The notes under the pieces are model-generated. The model searched no databases and was not told the origin of the DNA. It saw only the letters and a list, made by a program, of their open reading frames with translations. Both the position numbers and the translations under genes were made by a program. From Cyathus striatus (taxonomy: Eukaryota; Basidiomycota; Agaricomycetes; Agaricales; Nidulariaceae), in assembly GCA_025738555.1 (NCBI GenBank), contig JAOVFP010000003.1:1860001-1924000 (forward strand): 64,000 bases of DNA. The letters run 5' to 3'. Positions 23,021 to 33,960 of the stretch are shown piece after piece. The first letter of the stretch is position 1. The number at the start of each line of letters is the position of its first letter.

Positions 23021-23281
23021 GTGCTGAAAAACGGAGCAGAGAGAGAAATGCAGAGTGTTATCATTCTCCATACTCAAGGGATCTATTATTGCACTATGTA
23101 ATCAAATCAAGCATGATCATCTCCATCACTTATTTCAATCTCAGACACAGCCCTGTCAGCAGACCATATCATTGCGAGCTTGGAGAAAGGGGGGTATCAA
23201 GATTGAGTCGCTATGACAAGCTGTTCACATGATACGGTAACAGGTCTTGGCACTACGATTTGATCAATTTTGAACTCCCCT

Positions 23282-23834
23282 AATGACATCAAGCCACCCC
23301 ATCTCATTCTATCCCTGTGCATCTCATCTCTCCCTGCACTATTGTCTTCCCCTCTGTGTCATGACTACAATGACACCATGCCACCCTGTCTTGTCTCTCC
23401 CTGCACTGTCATCCTCCCCTCTTTGTTGCAACACAACAAGGACATCATAACACCCAGCTGGTGAGGACACCTTCCTCTGTCTCATCTCACACAGCACCCA
23501 TGTCCTCCCCTCTGCATCACTGCATCATGACACCCCCATGCATAACCCAGGCCCAATGCCCCCACCTATGCCAATGCCCACAACAAGGATGATGACAGGA
23601 CACTGATGATTGCAAGTACAAAGCCTATGAAAAAAACAATGATGCCAATGTGCAGCACACAGCAGGGGGACACATAGTGAGGGGGAATGCATAGTGCAAG
23701 GGGGGGAGAGGTAGTGAGGGGGATGCATAGTATGAGGGGGGGGGGGGGGATGGATGGCACATAGTGGGGGGGGGCAGATAGCACATAGCAAGGGGAGGGG
23801 CAGATAGCACATAGTGAGGAGGGGATGGATAGTA
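23282..23834. repeat. Repeat R1, copy 2, right half
   Basis: Continues the CCCCTCTGxGTCATGAC / GCCACCC words and ends in about 180 bp of GGGGGATGCATAGTGAG-type G-rich minisatellite (23650-23834), including a run of about 10 G near 23740. Open frames here are Pro/Cys-rich artefacts of the repeat. Confidence 0.6.
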
Positions 23835-25580
23835 TGGAAAGTCTAATGACCACACTCAAACACATCAATTATAATTGAGCTCTGGTGTCTGGCACCATGG
23901 CTTCTCAGTTAGATATTACAATCTCTGTTTCAGCATTTTACTTAAGCGAGACTGAGCGCTTACTAACTGAAGCATGGTCGTCTGGTACGTGGTACAATGG
24001 TGACTATACGCACTCAAGCAATTATTTGGTTCTTTACAGTAAATAGAATAATTTATCTTACTGAGGTGAATTTGTAGTCGAATTGGATGTGTGGAAGTGA
24101 TTGTATGCCCCTCATCTTCAACAAATGTAGGGGCCATTTTACCAATGTGAATTTGGGAAAGTTTATTATACTTAAGCTTGCAAATTTGTTTCTAACTTTC
24201 CACTTCTCTTGAGTACCCTCTGACTTTTTGGTAAGCAATCTGATCCATTATTGAGATCTCAAATTCATTTTTAAGCTCTCTGGGTCGTCCTTAATGTGTC
24301 TGCTGTTATAATACTCTCTGTGTGTTCATGTACTCTCAGATTCATTCTTAAGTCTCTGCTTTTATTTTATACACTCTGGAATGTTCTTGTACTCTCTGGA
24401 TCGACTTTAAGGTCTATAATGCTCTTTGGGTTGTTCTTGTGCTATCTAGATCGTCTGTGACGTTCCTGCTTTTATATTATACTCTCTGGGTGGTTATTGT
24501 GCTCTGTAGTTCCTCTGTAAGGTCTCTGCTATTACACACACCCCCATGGGTTTTTCTTTTGCTATCTGGATTATCCTTAAGGTCTCTGCTTTTATATAAT
24601 GTTCTCTGAGTGGCTATTGTTCTCTGTGGGTCATCTATAAAGTCTCTGATATTATACATTACTCTGTAGGTTGTTCTTGTGCTCTCTGTCATGTGTCCTC
24701 TATAAGACACCTGCTTATATATAATGTTCCCTGTGTCATACTTAAGCTCTGTGCTCTATGCTTTGCATCGTCTGCATCACTCTTTTATAGTTTACTCCAT
24801 TCCTATAGCCAATAAGCTTCCTTTGGTGTTCTATTTCAATCTCTGGAGTATTATACTTGCTCTACTTCAATATTGTGCTCTATTCTTTCGTATTTGTACC
24901 CTCTACTTCACCCTGATGTGTATTACTTGTCCTAACTAATTCTACTTTGATTTTGTGCTTTCTGCTATCATGTCTATATAACCTTCTTTGTTATGGTGGT
25001 TTTTACTTGTTCTACTTCAATCTATATTCCATGCTGGTGTTTAACATAAGACAGACTGCATTAGGTCAGGCAATAATTCATTATAACACCTCCCATGTAA
25101 TATGAGCCATCCTCTGCTCATATCAACGTAAATTATTTGAACTTGAGACTCGGACAAGCTGAAGGACATTGTAACAAGCATGGTTCACTTAATATGAGTG
25201 CTGCCAAGTATTGCTTACATTGTTGGTTCATCTCATAGTCTATAAATATTTATAGTGAAGCTAATAGGTATATTATTCTATTTTACCGCAATGAAATAAT
25301 TAGTTACATCTTGGTTCATATATCTCACAAATACTTATATCAAAGCTCATACTTATAGGTAAATTATTCTATTTACTGTAAAGAAATAAATAATTGCTTG
25401 AGTGCATATAGTTACTGCTGTACCACATACCGGATGACCACGCTTCAGTTAGTAAGTGCACAGTCTTGCTTAAGTAAAATTCCGAAACAGAGATTGTAAT
25501 ATCTAATTGAGAAGCCATGCTGCCGGACACCAGAGCTCAATTATAATTGATGCATTTGAGCGTGGTCATTAGGCTTTCCA
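23835..25580. mobile_element. Element with long (about 225-bp) terminal inverted repeats, MULE-like
   Basis: 23835-24065 and 25356-25580 are inverted copies of each other with few differences. Shared landmarks include AATTATAATTGAGCTCTGGTG, GATATTACAATCTCTGTTTC and CACTCAAGCAATTATTT. Ends are TGGAAAG and CTTTCCA. Flanks ATGGATAGTA (23825-23834) and TAGGATAGTA (25581-25590) are an imperfect 10-bp duplication lying in repeat R1. Long inverted repeats with a 9-10-bp duplication suggest a Mutator-like non-autonomous element. The interior holds a tandem repeat and no transposase. Confidence 0.7.
24240..24720 (+). repeat. About 60-bp tandem repeat (8 degenerate units)
   Basis: The unit contains ATACTCTCTGGGTTGTTC, TTGTGCTCTCTGGATCGTC and TTAAGGTCTCTGCTTTTAT. 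CTCTGCTT-type words recur near 24353, 24463, 24524, 24584 and 24643, giving a period near 60 bp. It fills the centre of the long-inverted-repeat element. It is not a CRISPR: units are contiguous with no unique spacers. Confidence 0.8.
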
Positions 25581-25590
25581 TAGGATAGTA

Positions 25591-25740
25591 CAAGAGGGAA
25601 TGAATAATGAGGGGAACACATAGCAAAGGGTGTGGATGGGTAGCACATAGTGAGGGAAGGATGGATAGTGTGAGGGGGGGATGGATAGCATGAGGGGGGA
25701 TGGATAATGAGGAGGATGCATAGCAAGGGAGTGATGTGAC
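25591..25740. repeat. Repeat R1 minisatellite, right of the inverted-repeat element
   Basis: Units of GAGGGGGGATGGATAGCAT and CACATAGTGAGGG, the same as 23650-23834 and in the same orientation. It is therefore probably the other half of one array split by the 23835-25580 element. Confidence 0.6.
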
Positions 25741-25854
25741 AACAGGAGGCTTAGTTAGTAATGTATAATGCTTTGTTGTTGCACCCCCTAGATTGTTATA
25801 ATATATTTGATTGTTAACTTGCAATGCAATGATGGGAGCCTAATAATAATATAC

Positions 25855-26165
25855 AGTGCTCACATGAAATACACATGAATTTCATGTAACCATTGCACTG
25901 TGAACTTGATGTGTATTTCATGTGTATTTTATGTGAATTTCATATCTAAATTTCACTTAGTTTTCACCTAAACTTCACTTGAATATTTCACCAAATTTTT
26001 GTGATTTTGGAACATCCTAGATGAAGGTGAAATTCATGTGGACTTCACATGAAAACATGTGAATTTCATGTGAAAATGTTACTTCAATGTGTATTTCATG
26101 TGAAATTCACATGAATTTCACTCCTTCATGTGAAGTTTAGGTGAAAGGGTGGGGGAGGGATAAGT
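25855..26165. repeat. Large cluster of short palindromes, CATGTGAAATTCACATG dialect
   Basis: About 300 bp composed almost entirely of ATGTGAA, TTCACAT, CATGAAAT and ATTTCATG words on alternating strands, for example CACATGAAAACATGTGAA. The right edge is GGTGAAAGGGTGGGGGAGGG then TAAGTACT, the inverted form of the C-rich edge at 15390. No CpG is present. Confidence 0.7.
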
Positions 26166-26465
26166 ACTGCACATTAGATTTCAATGGGTAGACAATGGGT
26201 AGGTATGTAGTGTGAATGGAGGCATTCAGAACCTGTTCCCCCAACTTTCAACTGCAGTCAACCATAATGTCCTCTCTTACACATATTGTACATGATTATG
26301 TTGACAGGCTGTCTTACCTTATACCACTTCTCCAGGCCTCTGTTCCCTCTGTTGAAAAGGATGGAATGATCCAGAAAGTATTCGTGTCCATTTACATTAC
26401 CATAACTTGGGCAAGTCCCCATAAGATCATTCAGAAGCAGTTGGCTGGCAGAAACATATAATGTT

Positions 26466-26885
26466 GACAGTAGTGTGGCCACCCAGGTGCCAGTGGGAGT
26501 TAAAGACAGTGGGTGGAAAGATGAAGTTGACAGGTATCTTCAGTTTGAGGGTGGAGTTGCAGATGATTTAAACAACCCTCTTGCATGGTGGAAGGTAGGT
26601 AAAGCAATATAGTTTCTTAAAATAAAACTGATTAGTTGTGCTATACAGAAATACAGCAATTCATTTCCTACAGTCAGCAGAATGACTTGAGATTTGCTTG
26701 CTATCCCAGCAACCAGAGTTTCAGTGGAGCATGTGTTCTCGAAATCTCACCATATCTATTCTGATCTTCAAAGTTCATTAAAACCAGAAACAGTGAGCAA
26801 GGCACTGCTGATGAAAGTTTGGATTCAGGATAGACTCCTCAGTATGAACCTATCTACAGTGGAACAGAAAATACATGGCATTTAA
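26466..26885 (+). pseudogene. hAT transposase C-terminal fragment (second family)
   Basis: An exon reading DEVDRYLQFEGG..NPLAWWK (26520-26594) is followed by a 51-nt intron (GTAGGT..CAG). Next comes LLAIPATRVSVEHVFSK, then DLQSSLKPETV: the hAT dimerisation region, clearly different from the family at 1-1193. A TGA lies just before LLAIP (about 26688), so it is broken. The upstream frame from 26216 has no recognisable hAT motif. CpG is nearly absent. Confidence 0.75.
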
Positions 26886-27240
26886 TGGTGTTAGCAGATA
26901 CACATGACTATCTCTCTAAGATAACTATATACTACATTTATACAGTTAAATAGTGTGTACAAACTGTAACCATATATTTATGCTCTGCTGAGTATACATA
27001 TACTATATAGTTGGAGCCTTAATTGTGACACATGTGACATTACTGTGTCAATTTGCAGTTTTGACTGAAAAGCATTCTTCTCAATAATCCTCATCTTACA
27101 ATTATTTCAGCATATATTTCTACCCTAAAATTTGGCAAATATACTACCAATATGTTATAGATTACATATATCAACTTATTTTTGAGATGTATAATGTAGT
27201 AGTTAATAAAAATGTTACTTTATTTCAGGTGTGTTAAGTA

Positions 27241-27545
27241 ACATCGAAACACTGTAGCTATGTAGTTCTAACTCATCAATCATAAATTTAAAGTACTTGA
27301 ATATCCAATTCATATGAAGCTTTGATATAGCTTGCTTGGTTGTATAAGAATGCTCCTTTGCTGTAGAGTATATGTGACACCTTAGGATTGATAACAGAAT
27401 GGATTGGCAGGAAGTAGTGAAGGTGCAGACAAGAAATTGCAATAATGAAAGGGATGTTGTCTGTAATAAGTTTCATCATCAGTATTGCCTCATCATTATG
27501 CCTGAATGAAAGAAGGGGAATGGAAAACACTGACAGATGAAGGTA
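27241..27545 (-). repeat. CpG-depleted copy of repeat block X (compare 38750-38945 and 46010-46200)
   Basis: On the minus strand the sequence around 27360-27300 matches 46130-46195 closely: CAAAGGAGC(A/G)TTCTTATACAA and then (T/C)GGATTGGATxTTCAAxT. Sites that are CG in the 46-kb copy are CA or TG here (GAGCGTTC versus GAGCATTC; AACGAGCG versus AGCAAGCT). An open frame across this block is shared with 38754, but it is probably incidental. Confidence 0.6.
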
Positions 27546-28289
27546 CAGTGTTATTGATACACATGTAAAAAGAAAACAATGTACCTAATTTTCAAATTCT
27601 TTAAGTCTCAATTTTGAGACTCCAGTACTGAGTGTGTCAAGTGAGGGTAACAGTGGGGAGGGGCTGAGTTCCCATGCCACATCCCATAACTAAACAAGGG
27701 ATACAATAAACCTATTAAAAAACATATCAACTCTGCCTGTTACATACTGATTCCTTCCTACTAGGAAACAGATGTGAAGATGCCTGGAGGGCATGGGAGA
27801 ACTACAACAAAAACCCAAAGTGAGTATGGGTGTGGAAATGTTTAAGCAGGAGTGCAGAAGTGAACCATAGCTTATGTGCTGTGCCACCTGGATATCTTCC
27901 AGGGATGGCTCATATTTCACAATGAATGATAACCAATAAAAGGAAATGTTCCAGAGTATGAGAAGAGGCTTCTCCACTGCACTAGGCAGTGGGAGAGAAA
28001 CCTGAAGGAAAACCTGGAGTGGGTTTCAGACTTAAGAATAGGAAGAAGTGTACAGAGTTGATATGAATACTGAAGACTACTAGTACATTTGGAAGGCTAT
28101 ATATACTGAGTAGAAACCTATAGGTATGAATGTGGAAGCAGGAAACTAAGAACAAGTCAAAGGGATAGGTAAAAGATAAAGGCTGGGCAAAGTGGAGTAG
28201 AGGTACAAATGATGAGTTCAGAATGAAGAGAAGAGAACTAAACTACATTGGCCACAATGAAACAGATAAGTAAGAATGGAAGGGAGGAG

Positions 28290-28500
28290 TATTGCTATGA
28301 TAATGTGGTAAGGCTGTCATAGGAGAAACTACATATCTGAGATATCTGATAGAAAACCTGATGGGTTCCAGATACAAACCTGGGTGGGAACATTGGAATT
28401 ATAAACCTGTAGCAGGTATGTTCTGGGAATGGACCAGGTATGTTAGAAGGTCATGTGGGAACCTTCAGTAATGTCAACACAATATATCTGGACATAGATA
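28290..28500 (+). repeat. Dispersed repeat, CpG-free copy
   Basis: Aligns with the reverse complement of 33720-33960 over about 180 bp (GATGGGTTCCAG, CTGGGTGGGAA, CATTCTGGGAA/TATGTTCTGGGAA, GGTATGTT). Each of the seven CpG in the other copy is TG or CA here. Confidence 0.85.
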
Positions 28501-29276
28501 TAACACTGTCTCAGTACTGGTTTTAAAAACTCTTAAACCAATAAAATACATAACACTTTACTCTTCTAAAAATGATGTTGCATTCTATATACAAGTACCA
28601 AAAGCACAGAATAGATACCTGACTATTGAAAAAGTCAGCATGAGATATAATGAGTGGGGACCGATTGAAAATGGACTTATGGAGACCCTAAGATGAGCAC
28701 CCTGAGACCTTGACCCAATGAAACATGAGATCAGTGAGCTTGAATGGTGAAAATTACAATGAGACTGAGACGATGAGAGAGAGAGAGTGCAAGAGGAGGG
28801 GAAAGGAAGCAAGAATGGAAAGAGAATGGGTACCCCAACAGTCAGGAGTCCACACAGAAGCAATAAACTGACCCAAGAGACCAATGTAAATGAAATAATG
28901 TGAGCAGCTGACACTGCTACATCAGTGGATTACCTGATTATGAAGGTAACCAATGGGATGCTCAAACAAGTGCATGCTGCAGAAAGGGGGCATGCTGGGC
29001 TATGCACATAATTGGCTGACTGCCATTTAGGTGCTGACACAGTGTTTGCCTAGTTTAAATACCTGGATATCAAATAGAATATAATAGGATTTTGATTACT
29101 ATGCAATTAGTCAATAGTTAGACAAGAATGTGTATATAGTAAGGGAAAAGAGAAGGAATAAGGCAAGAACTACCAGGCATTCTTCCCTCCTGCAGATAGG
29201 GTATGTACAGACAAGAATCAGCAGTATGTTGCACTCTCCCATAGTTATCACTGAACTCTCACTACACAATTAGTAG

Positions 29277-30609
29277 TAGTGTTGTCATGGCTTGGCTAAA
29301 AAGCCATAAGCTGATGGAGCTGAGCCAAATTTTAGCCAGACTGAGCCATGTTACCAGCTTCATGGCTCCTAAGCTGCTAATGCCACAGCTAAGCTGTATG
29401 AGCTGCTCCCTACCTTCCATAATCAGACAACAAAATATTGACATAGTCTTGTAGCATTTTAAGATCTTTTAAGTAAATATTTTTTTCTCATAATTACATA
29501 CTAAGTCAAGTCTAAGTGGCGGTACAGTCTGCAGATTAGTTGTTGATACTTAAGTGAGCAAGGTCTACATGATAAAAGTGCAGAGTTTTGAATCTCAGTA
29601 GGTAGGTGAGGTCAGGGTGAGGCACTGCTTAGCACCATGAAATGATTATGTAAGTTGAACTAAAGTTCTTGTTTACATGTATCAATTAATAATGGATCTA
29701 GATGTAATGTTCTCCAGTGTAGAGCTGAAGTAGACCATTTGCACAAGCTACTCTTTCAAAAGGCCTACTCACAACTGAAAAGAACTGCCTCAAAGGATAA
29801 ATATTAATTGATTGTATTATAGAGGTACTGGATAATTTCAACTGAGTGTTCGGACCCTTTTAGGTGTGACAGTCCAAACCTCTGTTCCCAGCCCTATAGA
29901 ATGTGTGACACCTGAGGTGAACTGTTCACAGCCTAAGCCGTTGGGTGAGTGAAATTTAAGCTGGAATAGATTTGAATGGCTTTCAACTGTAATTATCATA
30001 TTCATTACATACTTCAAGAGGTATATATTGGTATCAATACTGTTTTAAATATTACTACTCATTTTATTTTATTTTTAACGATTTTTCACAATTTTTTGTT
30101 TTCCTTGTACCTGTGTTCATGAGTCTTTGTGATGCATGACCAACAGCTAAATCTGTTCTGTTCATGGCCCTGTGTGATGCATGACTGAACAGTTGGTTGA
30201 AATGATCCAGTAAGTGCAAGGTAAATACTGTTGTAATAGATGTAATTTCAGTAATATCTTGCTATACTGTAATACACTGGAGCCATAAAATGATAAACAC
30301 TGTTTAAATTGGTGATATACAATAAACTTATAAATAAGTGATTAAAAGTAATAGTAATTAACATTCAGTTCTGTAAAAGTGTCTTAGAATTAAATTCATG
30401 AGCTTTCAAACAATTTATGCTTCCAAATTGCTTGCAAAATTCTATTTCATACTTTATCTCTGTGGACAGCTACCAAAATGTTGGCTAGAAGCAGCTAAGC
30501 CACTTCAAAGCCATAGCTGATCACATTGGCTTGGCTAATGAAGCTGTTAAAATTCATAAGCCATGCAAAGCTGAGCCAAGCTGAGCCAAGCCAAGCCGTG
30601 GCAACACTA
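29277..30609. mobile_element. Non-autonomous hAT element, 1.33 kb
   Basis: Left end TAGTGTTGTCATGGCTTGGCT and right end AGCCAAGCCGTGGCAACACTA are inverted repeats. They are flanked inside by many GAGCCAAGC/AGCTTGGCT subterminal copies, as in hAT elements. No clear 8-bp duplication is left. The interior lacks a transposase and contains a nested TA-MITE (29828-30210). Confidence 0.7.
29828..30210. mobile_element. TA-inserting MITE, 383 bp, nested in the hAT element
   Basis: Starts CTGGATAATTTCAACTGAG and ends GAACAGTTGGTTGAAATGAT-CCAG, imperfect inverted repeats. TA is duplicated at 29826-29827 and 30211-30212. The right part (TGATGCATGACTGAACAGTTGGT) matches the MITE at 50039-50314, so both belong to one Tc1/mariner- or pogo-type family. 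CpG sites of the other copy are mostly lost here. Confidence 0.7.
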
Positions 30610-33070
30610 GAACTTGTAACCCTGTGTGGCCAGTGCCATTACTGCATTTGGCAAATCTAGATATACCAACATACAGTAGATTTATGAAAACCAACTTGGT
30701 ATACAGTGTTTTATTCACCAATTTTCATGGTGAATAATGCATGGAGTTTTTAATGAGTTATGCATTATGAGGTGGTAGAATAATCAAGAAAAATCATTAT
30801 TCAAGTGGAATTTCAGTGCTACCTGATCAGCCTGTGTTACCAGTTGGCACATTTTATATTTCTAAAGCAATCTAGGGCTATAAACATTATTTTTCTAGAT
30901 ATTTCAACTAATTTCCACATTGCTCGTTTATTGTGTACATTACAGTATGTATAAGTTCTGATGTACTTAGTGCACGAGTTTAGAACACTTTAAATATACT
31001 TAGAATAGTTTTTCTTATTCCAGTAATTTATATTCTAAGTTTCCCATGCACAAAGATTTTGTAAGTTCGAGGGCATGTGGATTTCAATTCTTTCAAAGTC
31101 AAACTAAATTTAGAATATGATCGGTCTATTTTTAAAACACGGTGGGACTTCAACGATTTAATTATGGCTGTCAGGCTTTAATTCAGATTGAGTATAATTC
31201 AACAGTTCAGGTGCAATTCAATTTGGTATGTCAAAACTATATACTATTTCTGGTACTTCTGTCTGATACACCACCCTGTCTGCGGAGGGGAAGAATGCCC
31301 ATGCAGTTCCTGCTTGTTCTTTCCCCCCTCACTCCTCTATATACAATTACTCATGTGCATATTTACAGTTCTCTATCTACAGGATTTTCTAACCATATGG
31401 CATCTTTATTCTAGGTCCGTGGTGAATCAGCATGGAGCATCGGCCCATGCATATGCAGCCAATCATACGGCACTCACATGGTCCTTATCTATTGCGTTAT
31501 TGCAACAGTGTGTGCGCACGTGGGTGCTTCCATCAGTGCCTTCCTGCTTCTCTTGACAACACTTCATCACTGCACTTGTTCTAGTCTTTCTCTCATTCTG
31601 TTTACACAAGCAGTACTCGCTTGATCATACACACCATTATCATCAAATAGTCCATTATTATAGGTGTACCGGCAAGTCATCATATTCTGGCCTTTTCATC
31701 AATATACTAAGTTCTTTCAGTCTCTTTGTAAAGGGTTTTATTACTTCAACTCAGGCTATTGTATCGTAAAATAAAATAGAAATGAAAAGGTAGGTATTTA
31801 TTAAGAGCTTTAAGTTCGAGACTGAGGCAGAGTAATATGTTTTTTAGTTTTATGTCATTATTTTTATCCCTTGTTTATTTTTAGGAGTCCACCTGGGATC
31901 TCGGCTCCCCCTCTTGTGTGCCCACTCTGACACACTCAGCCTGAAGTTCTATTAATGAAGAATGCAAAATTTAAATGGTACGTTACGATAAAATAGCCTG
32001 TGTATCAGTTCCCACATTTCTGTTTGCTCTATTATATATTCATCCTATATTCAATCACTAAATCATGAACATACCTTGTATTTTCACATTGCCATATGCA
32101 AGTGTAAGTTGTAGAAAATATTGAGAAAATTACACAGCTCACCTCACAATGAGTGTCTTATCTTCTTCCAGCCAGTGATACCCATCATCTTACTTGGTGT
32201 TGGAAAGTACTCATAATGTTGGTACATCCATGCAGGAGTAGGAGCATGTTACTATTGCAATAATTGTATTAGTCATAGCAAAGTCCCAGCAAAGTCAATG
32301 CAAAGTAGTCACCAGGGTGTCACACAATTGGGAGAGGTCACATAATGTCACATTGTGTGACAGCTTGCAGTAGTGAATGAATGCTCATAATGAATAAGGA
32401 AATCCCACAACCAAGCTTATTCATTATGACAATGTCTACTGTACTATGGACTCGTTTGGAGCTCACATAACATTCTAATATTAACTTGAGACAGCATGAT
32501 GACATTCAATACTCAGATAAGTTACATCCCTGAGGTGTCAGCCCTTATGAAAAAATTTGAATGAGTAACTTGAATTGTACCATGCACAGTAAAGGCTACT
32601 GGTAGATTAACTTCTCCTTGTAGAAGATTTTGACTTGAAGTGCAAGCCTTCGCTTATATATATAATTGGGGCATGGGGGTATGTACTTACTCACATGCAT
32701 GTCATACAGCTTTGACATCACCAATCACATTTCCAGAAAGTGACTCTAGAAAATATATAACAGAATTATAGTTTTCCAATTTATGCTGCAATGAATGTAA
32801 GCCCAATTATGCAGCTTTCAAAAATGAAGAGCACATATTCGAAAAGTACCTGTCAGAAAAACTGTTGAGTATATTCCTTTCCAATGACTCACAGTTTCGT
32901 TCCCATAAGTATAGCCTCAACCCACTTAACTGATGGTCCCTTGTTCATGTGTCGCCTCCCACCAGCAGGGAATTGTATTAGTTATGTAGGAGGACTGTAT
33001 CGAAGAACTTGCAGAACGACAAACGAGATACTAAGGTAACGGGCATAAATTGTGCCACAGAGTATGCATA
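30610..33070. other. No gene recognised; old repeat DNA
   Basis: No supported coding frame. The frame at 31142-31556 has no domain and spans splice-like signals without a consistent model. A relic of the CAGTAGA MITE family is at about 32300-32455, and a shorter trace is at 30672-30700 (ACAGTAGATTTATGAAAACC). Confidence 0.35.
32300..32455. repeat. Decayed member of the CAGTAGAAATTGTCATAATG MITE family
   Basis: Shares GTGACAGCTT, GTAGTGAAT, CACAACCAA and the right end TTATTCATTATGACAAT-TCTACTGTA with the intact 141-bp MITE at 51299-51439. The left end is degenerate. Confidence 0.6.
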
Positions 33071-33074
33071 TACA

Positions 33075-33710
33075 CATGGGTCACAAAAGTAATGGCAGTT
33101 CCCACACAAAAGGAGATGGGTCTGCCACATCTTTTGAGGTATAGCACATCACACACAGCTGTAATTGCTTTGTAACTTCACATATATGTACTAAACTCTG
33201 AAATCCACAGGATGTTAAAATTAAATGCTCATTCACTTGTTTAATGTTGTGATATGCCTGTTTTAAATAACTAGTTCTATGTATGTAACACACCTTACTA
33301 ATTTTCTAATAGAAATGTCTGTAATAGAATTTTCCTTGAGATATTCTTGAGATATGGTCTTTCTAACATACACTATAACATATTAAAATATAAATTGAAA
33401 AGGACATTCCAATATGAAAATATGACACAATAAAAATGAGCTTTCATCTTCTTCAGGTCTGTGAAATTCAGAAATCATGATTTGTGCTCTTTATTAGCTG
33501 TTGGAATTGCTCAGCATTTTGTCAAAATATGTGTGAGTTATGCTGTAAACAAATTATGGTTGGGCACAGTGGTGTTGATTCAATCTAAGAGAAATATTCT
33601 GTAGTAGAGGATGAAGCACATAAGTGAACTAAGTGTAATAAATATTATGACTTTTATTTCTGGTCGAAGACTTGCACAATATTTACATAATTTTGGTTTT
33701 ATGTTATAAG
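33075..33710 (+). repeat. Direct repeat, copy 1 (pair with 35085-35730)
   Basis: Begins ACACATGGGTCACAAAAGTAATGGCAGTTCCCACAC. Later landmarks shared with copy 2 include GCCTTACTAATTT, AAAGGACATTCCA, AAATTCAGAAAT and ATTCTGTAGTAGAGAATGAA-type words. About 70-75% identity by eye, about 2.0 kb apart, both AT-rich and without a coding frame. Confidence 0.7.
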
Positions 33711-33719
33711 ACATGCATA

Positions 33720-33960
33720 CTATGTGTTATATCCATGCCTGGCTATATCATGCCGATGTTACCGAAGGTTTCCATGTGACCTTCCAACATACCCGGTCCG
33801 TTCCCAGAATGTACCCACTATGGGTTTACACTTCCTGACATTCCCACCCAGAAACGTACCTGGAACCCATCGGGTTTTCTATCGGATACTTCAGATATGT
33901 AGTTTCTCTTATGATGGCCTCACTGTGTCATTATACCATTACTCCTCTCTTCCATTCTCA
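33720..33960 (-). repeat. Dispersed repeat, CpG-retaining copy (pair with 28290-28500)
   Basis: The reverse complement aligns with 28290-28500. It keeps seven CpG (in ATCCGAT, CCCGATG, TACGTT, AACGGA, ACCGGGT, TTCGGT and ATCGGC) that are TG or CA in the partner. It contains several short near-palindromes like the clusters elsewhere (ACCTGGAACCCATCGGGT). Confidence 0.85.

Larger units (their letters stand above)
18483..23281. mobile_element. PIF/Harbinger-type DNA transposon, about 4.8 kb, carrying a nested insertion
   Basis: Terminal inverted repeats are AGGGGAATTCAACATTGA at 18483 and its near-complement TCAATTTTGAACTCCCCT ending at 23281. The 3-bp target AAT is duplicated at 18480-18482 and 23282-23284. 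Inside are two convergent genes, a coiled-coil/SANT-like accessory frame (+) and a DDE transposase (-), the usual Harbinger pair. The host is repeat R1, whose other copies show the uninterrupted sequence. A 1,164-bp insertion (21467-22630) splits the transposase, so the original length was about 3.6 kb. CpG content is higher than in the surrounding DNA, suggesting later arrival. Confidence 0.85.

Noticed and set aside
23525..23868. Overlapping Pro/Cys-rich minus-strand frames
   Set aside because: Products of the G-rich R1 minisatellite.
24240..24720. Possible CRISPR-like array
   Set aside because: Units are contiguous, about 60 bp and degenerate, with no spacers, in a eukaryotic genome.
31142..31556. 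Two overlapping plus-strand frames of 90 and 122 residues
   Set aside because: No domain, no conservation with another copy, AT-rich hydrophobic composition as expected by chance.
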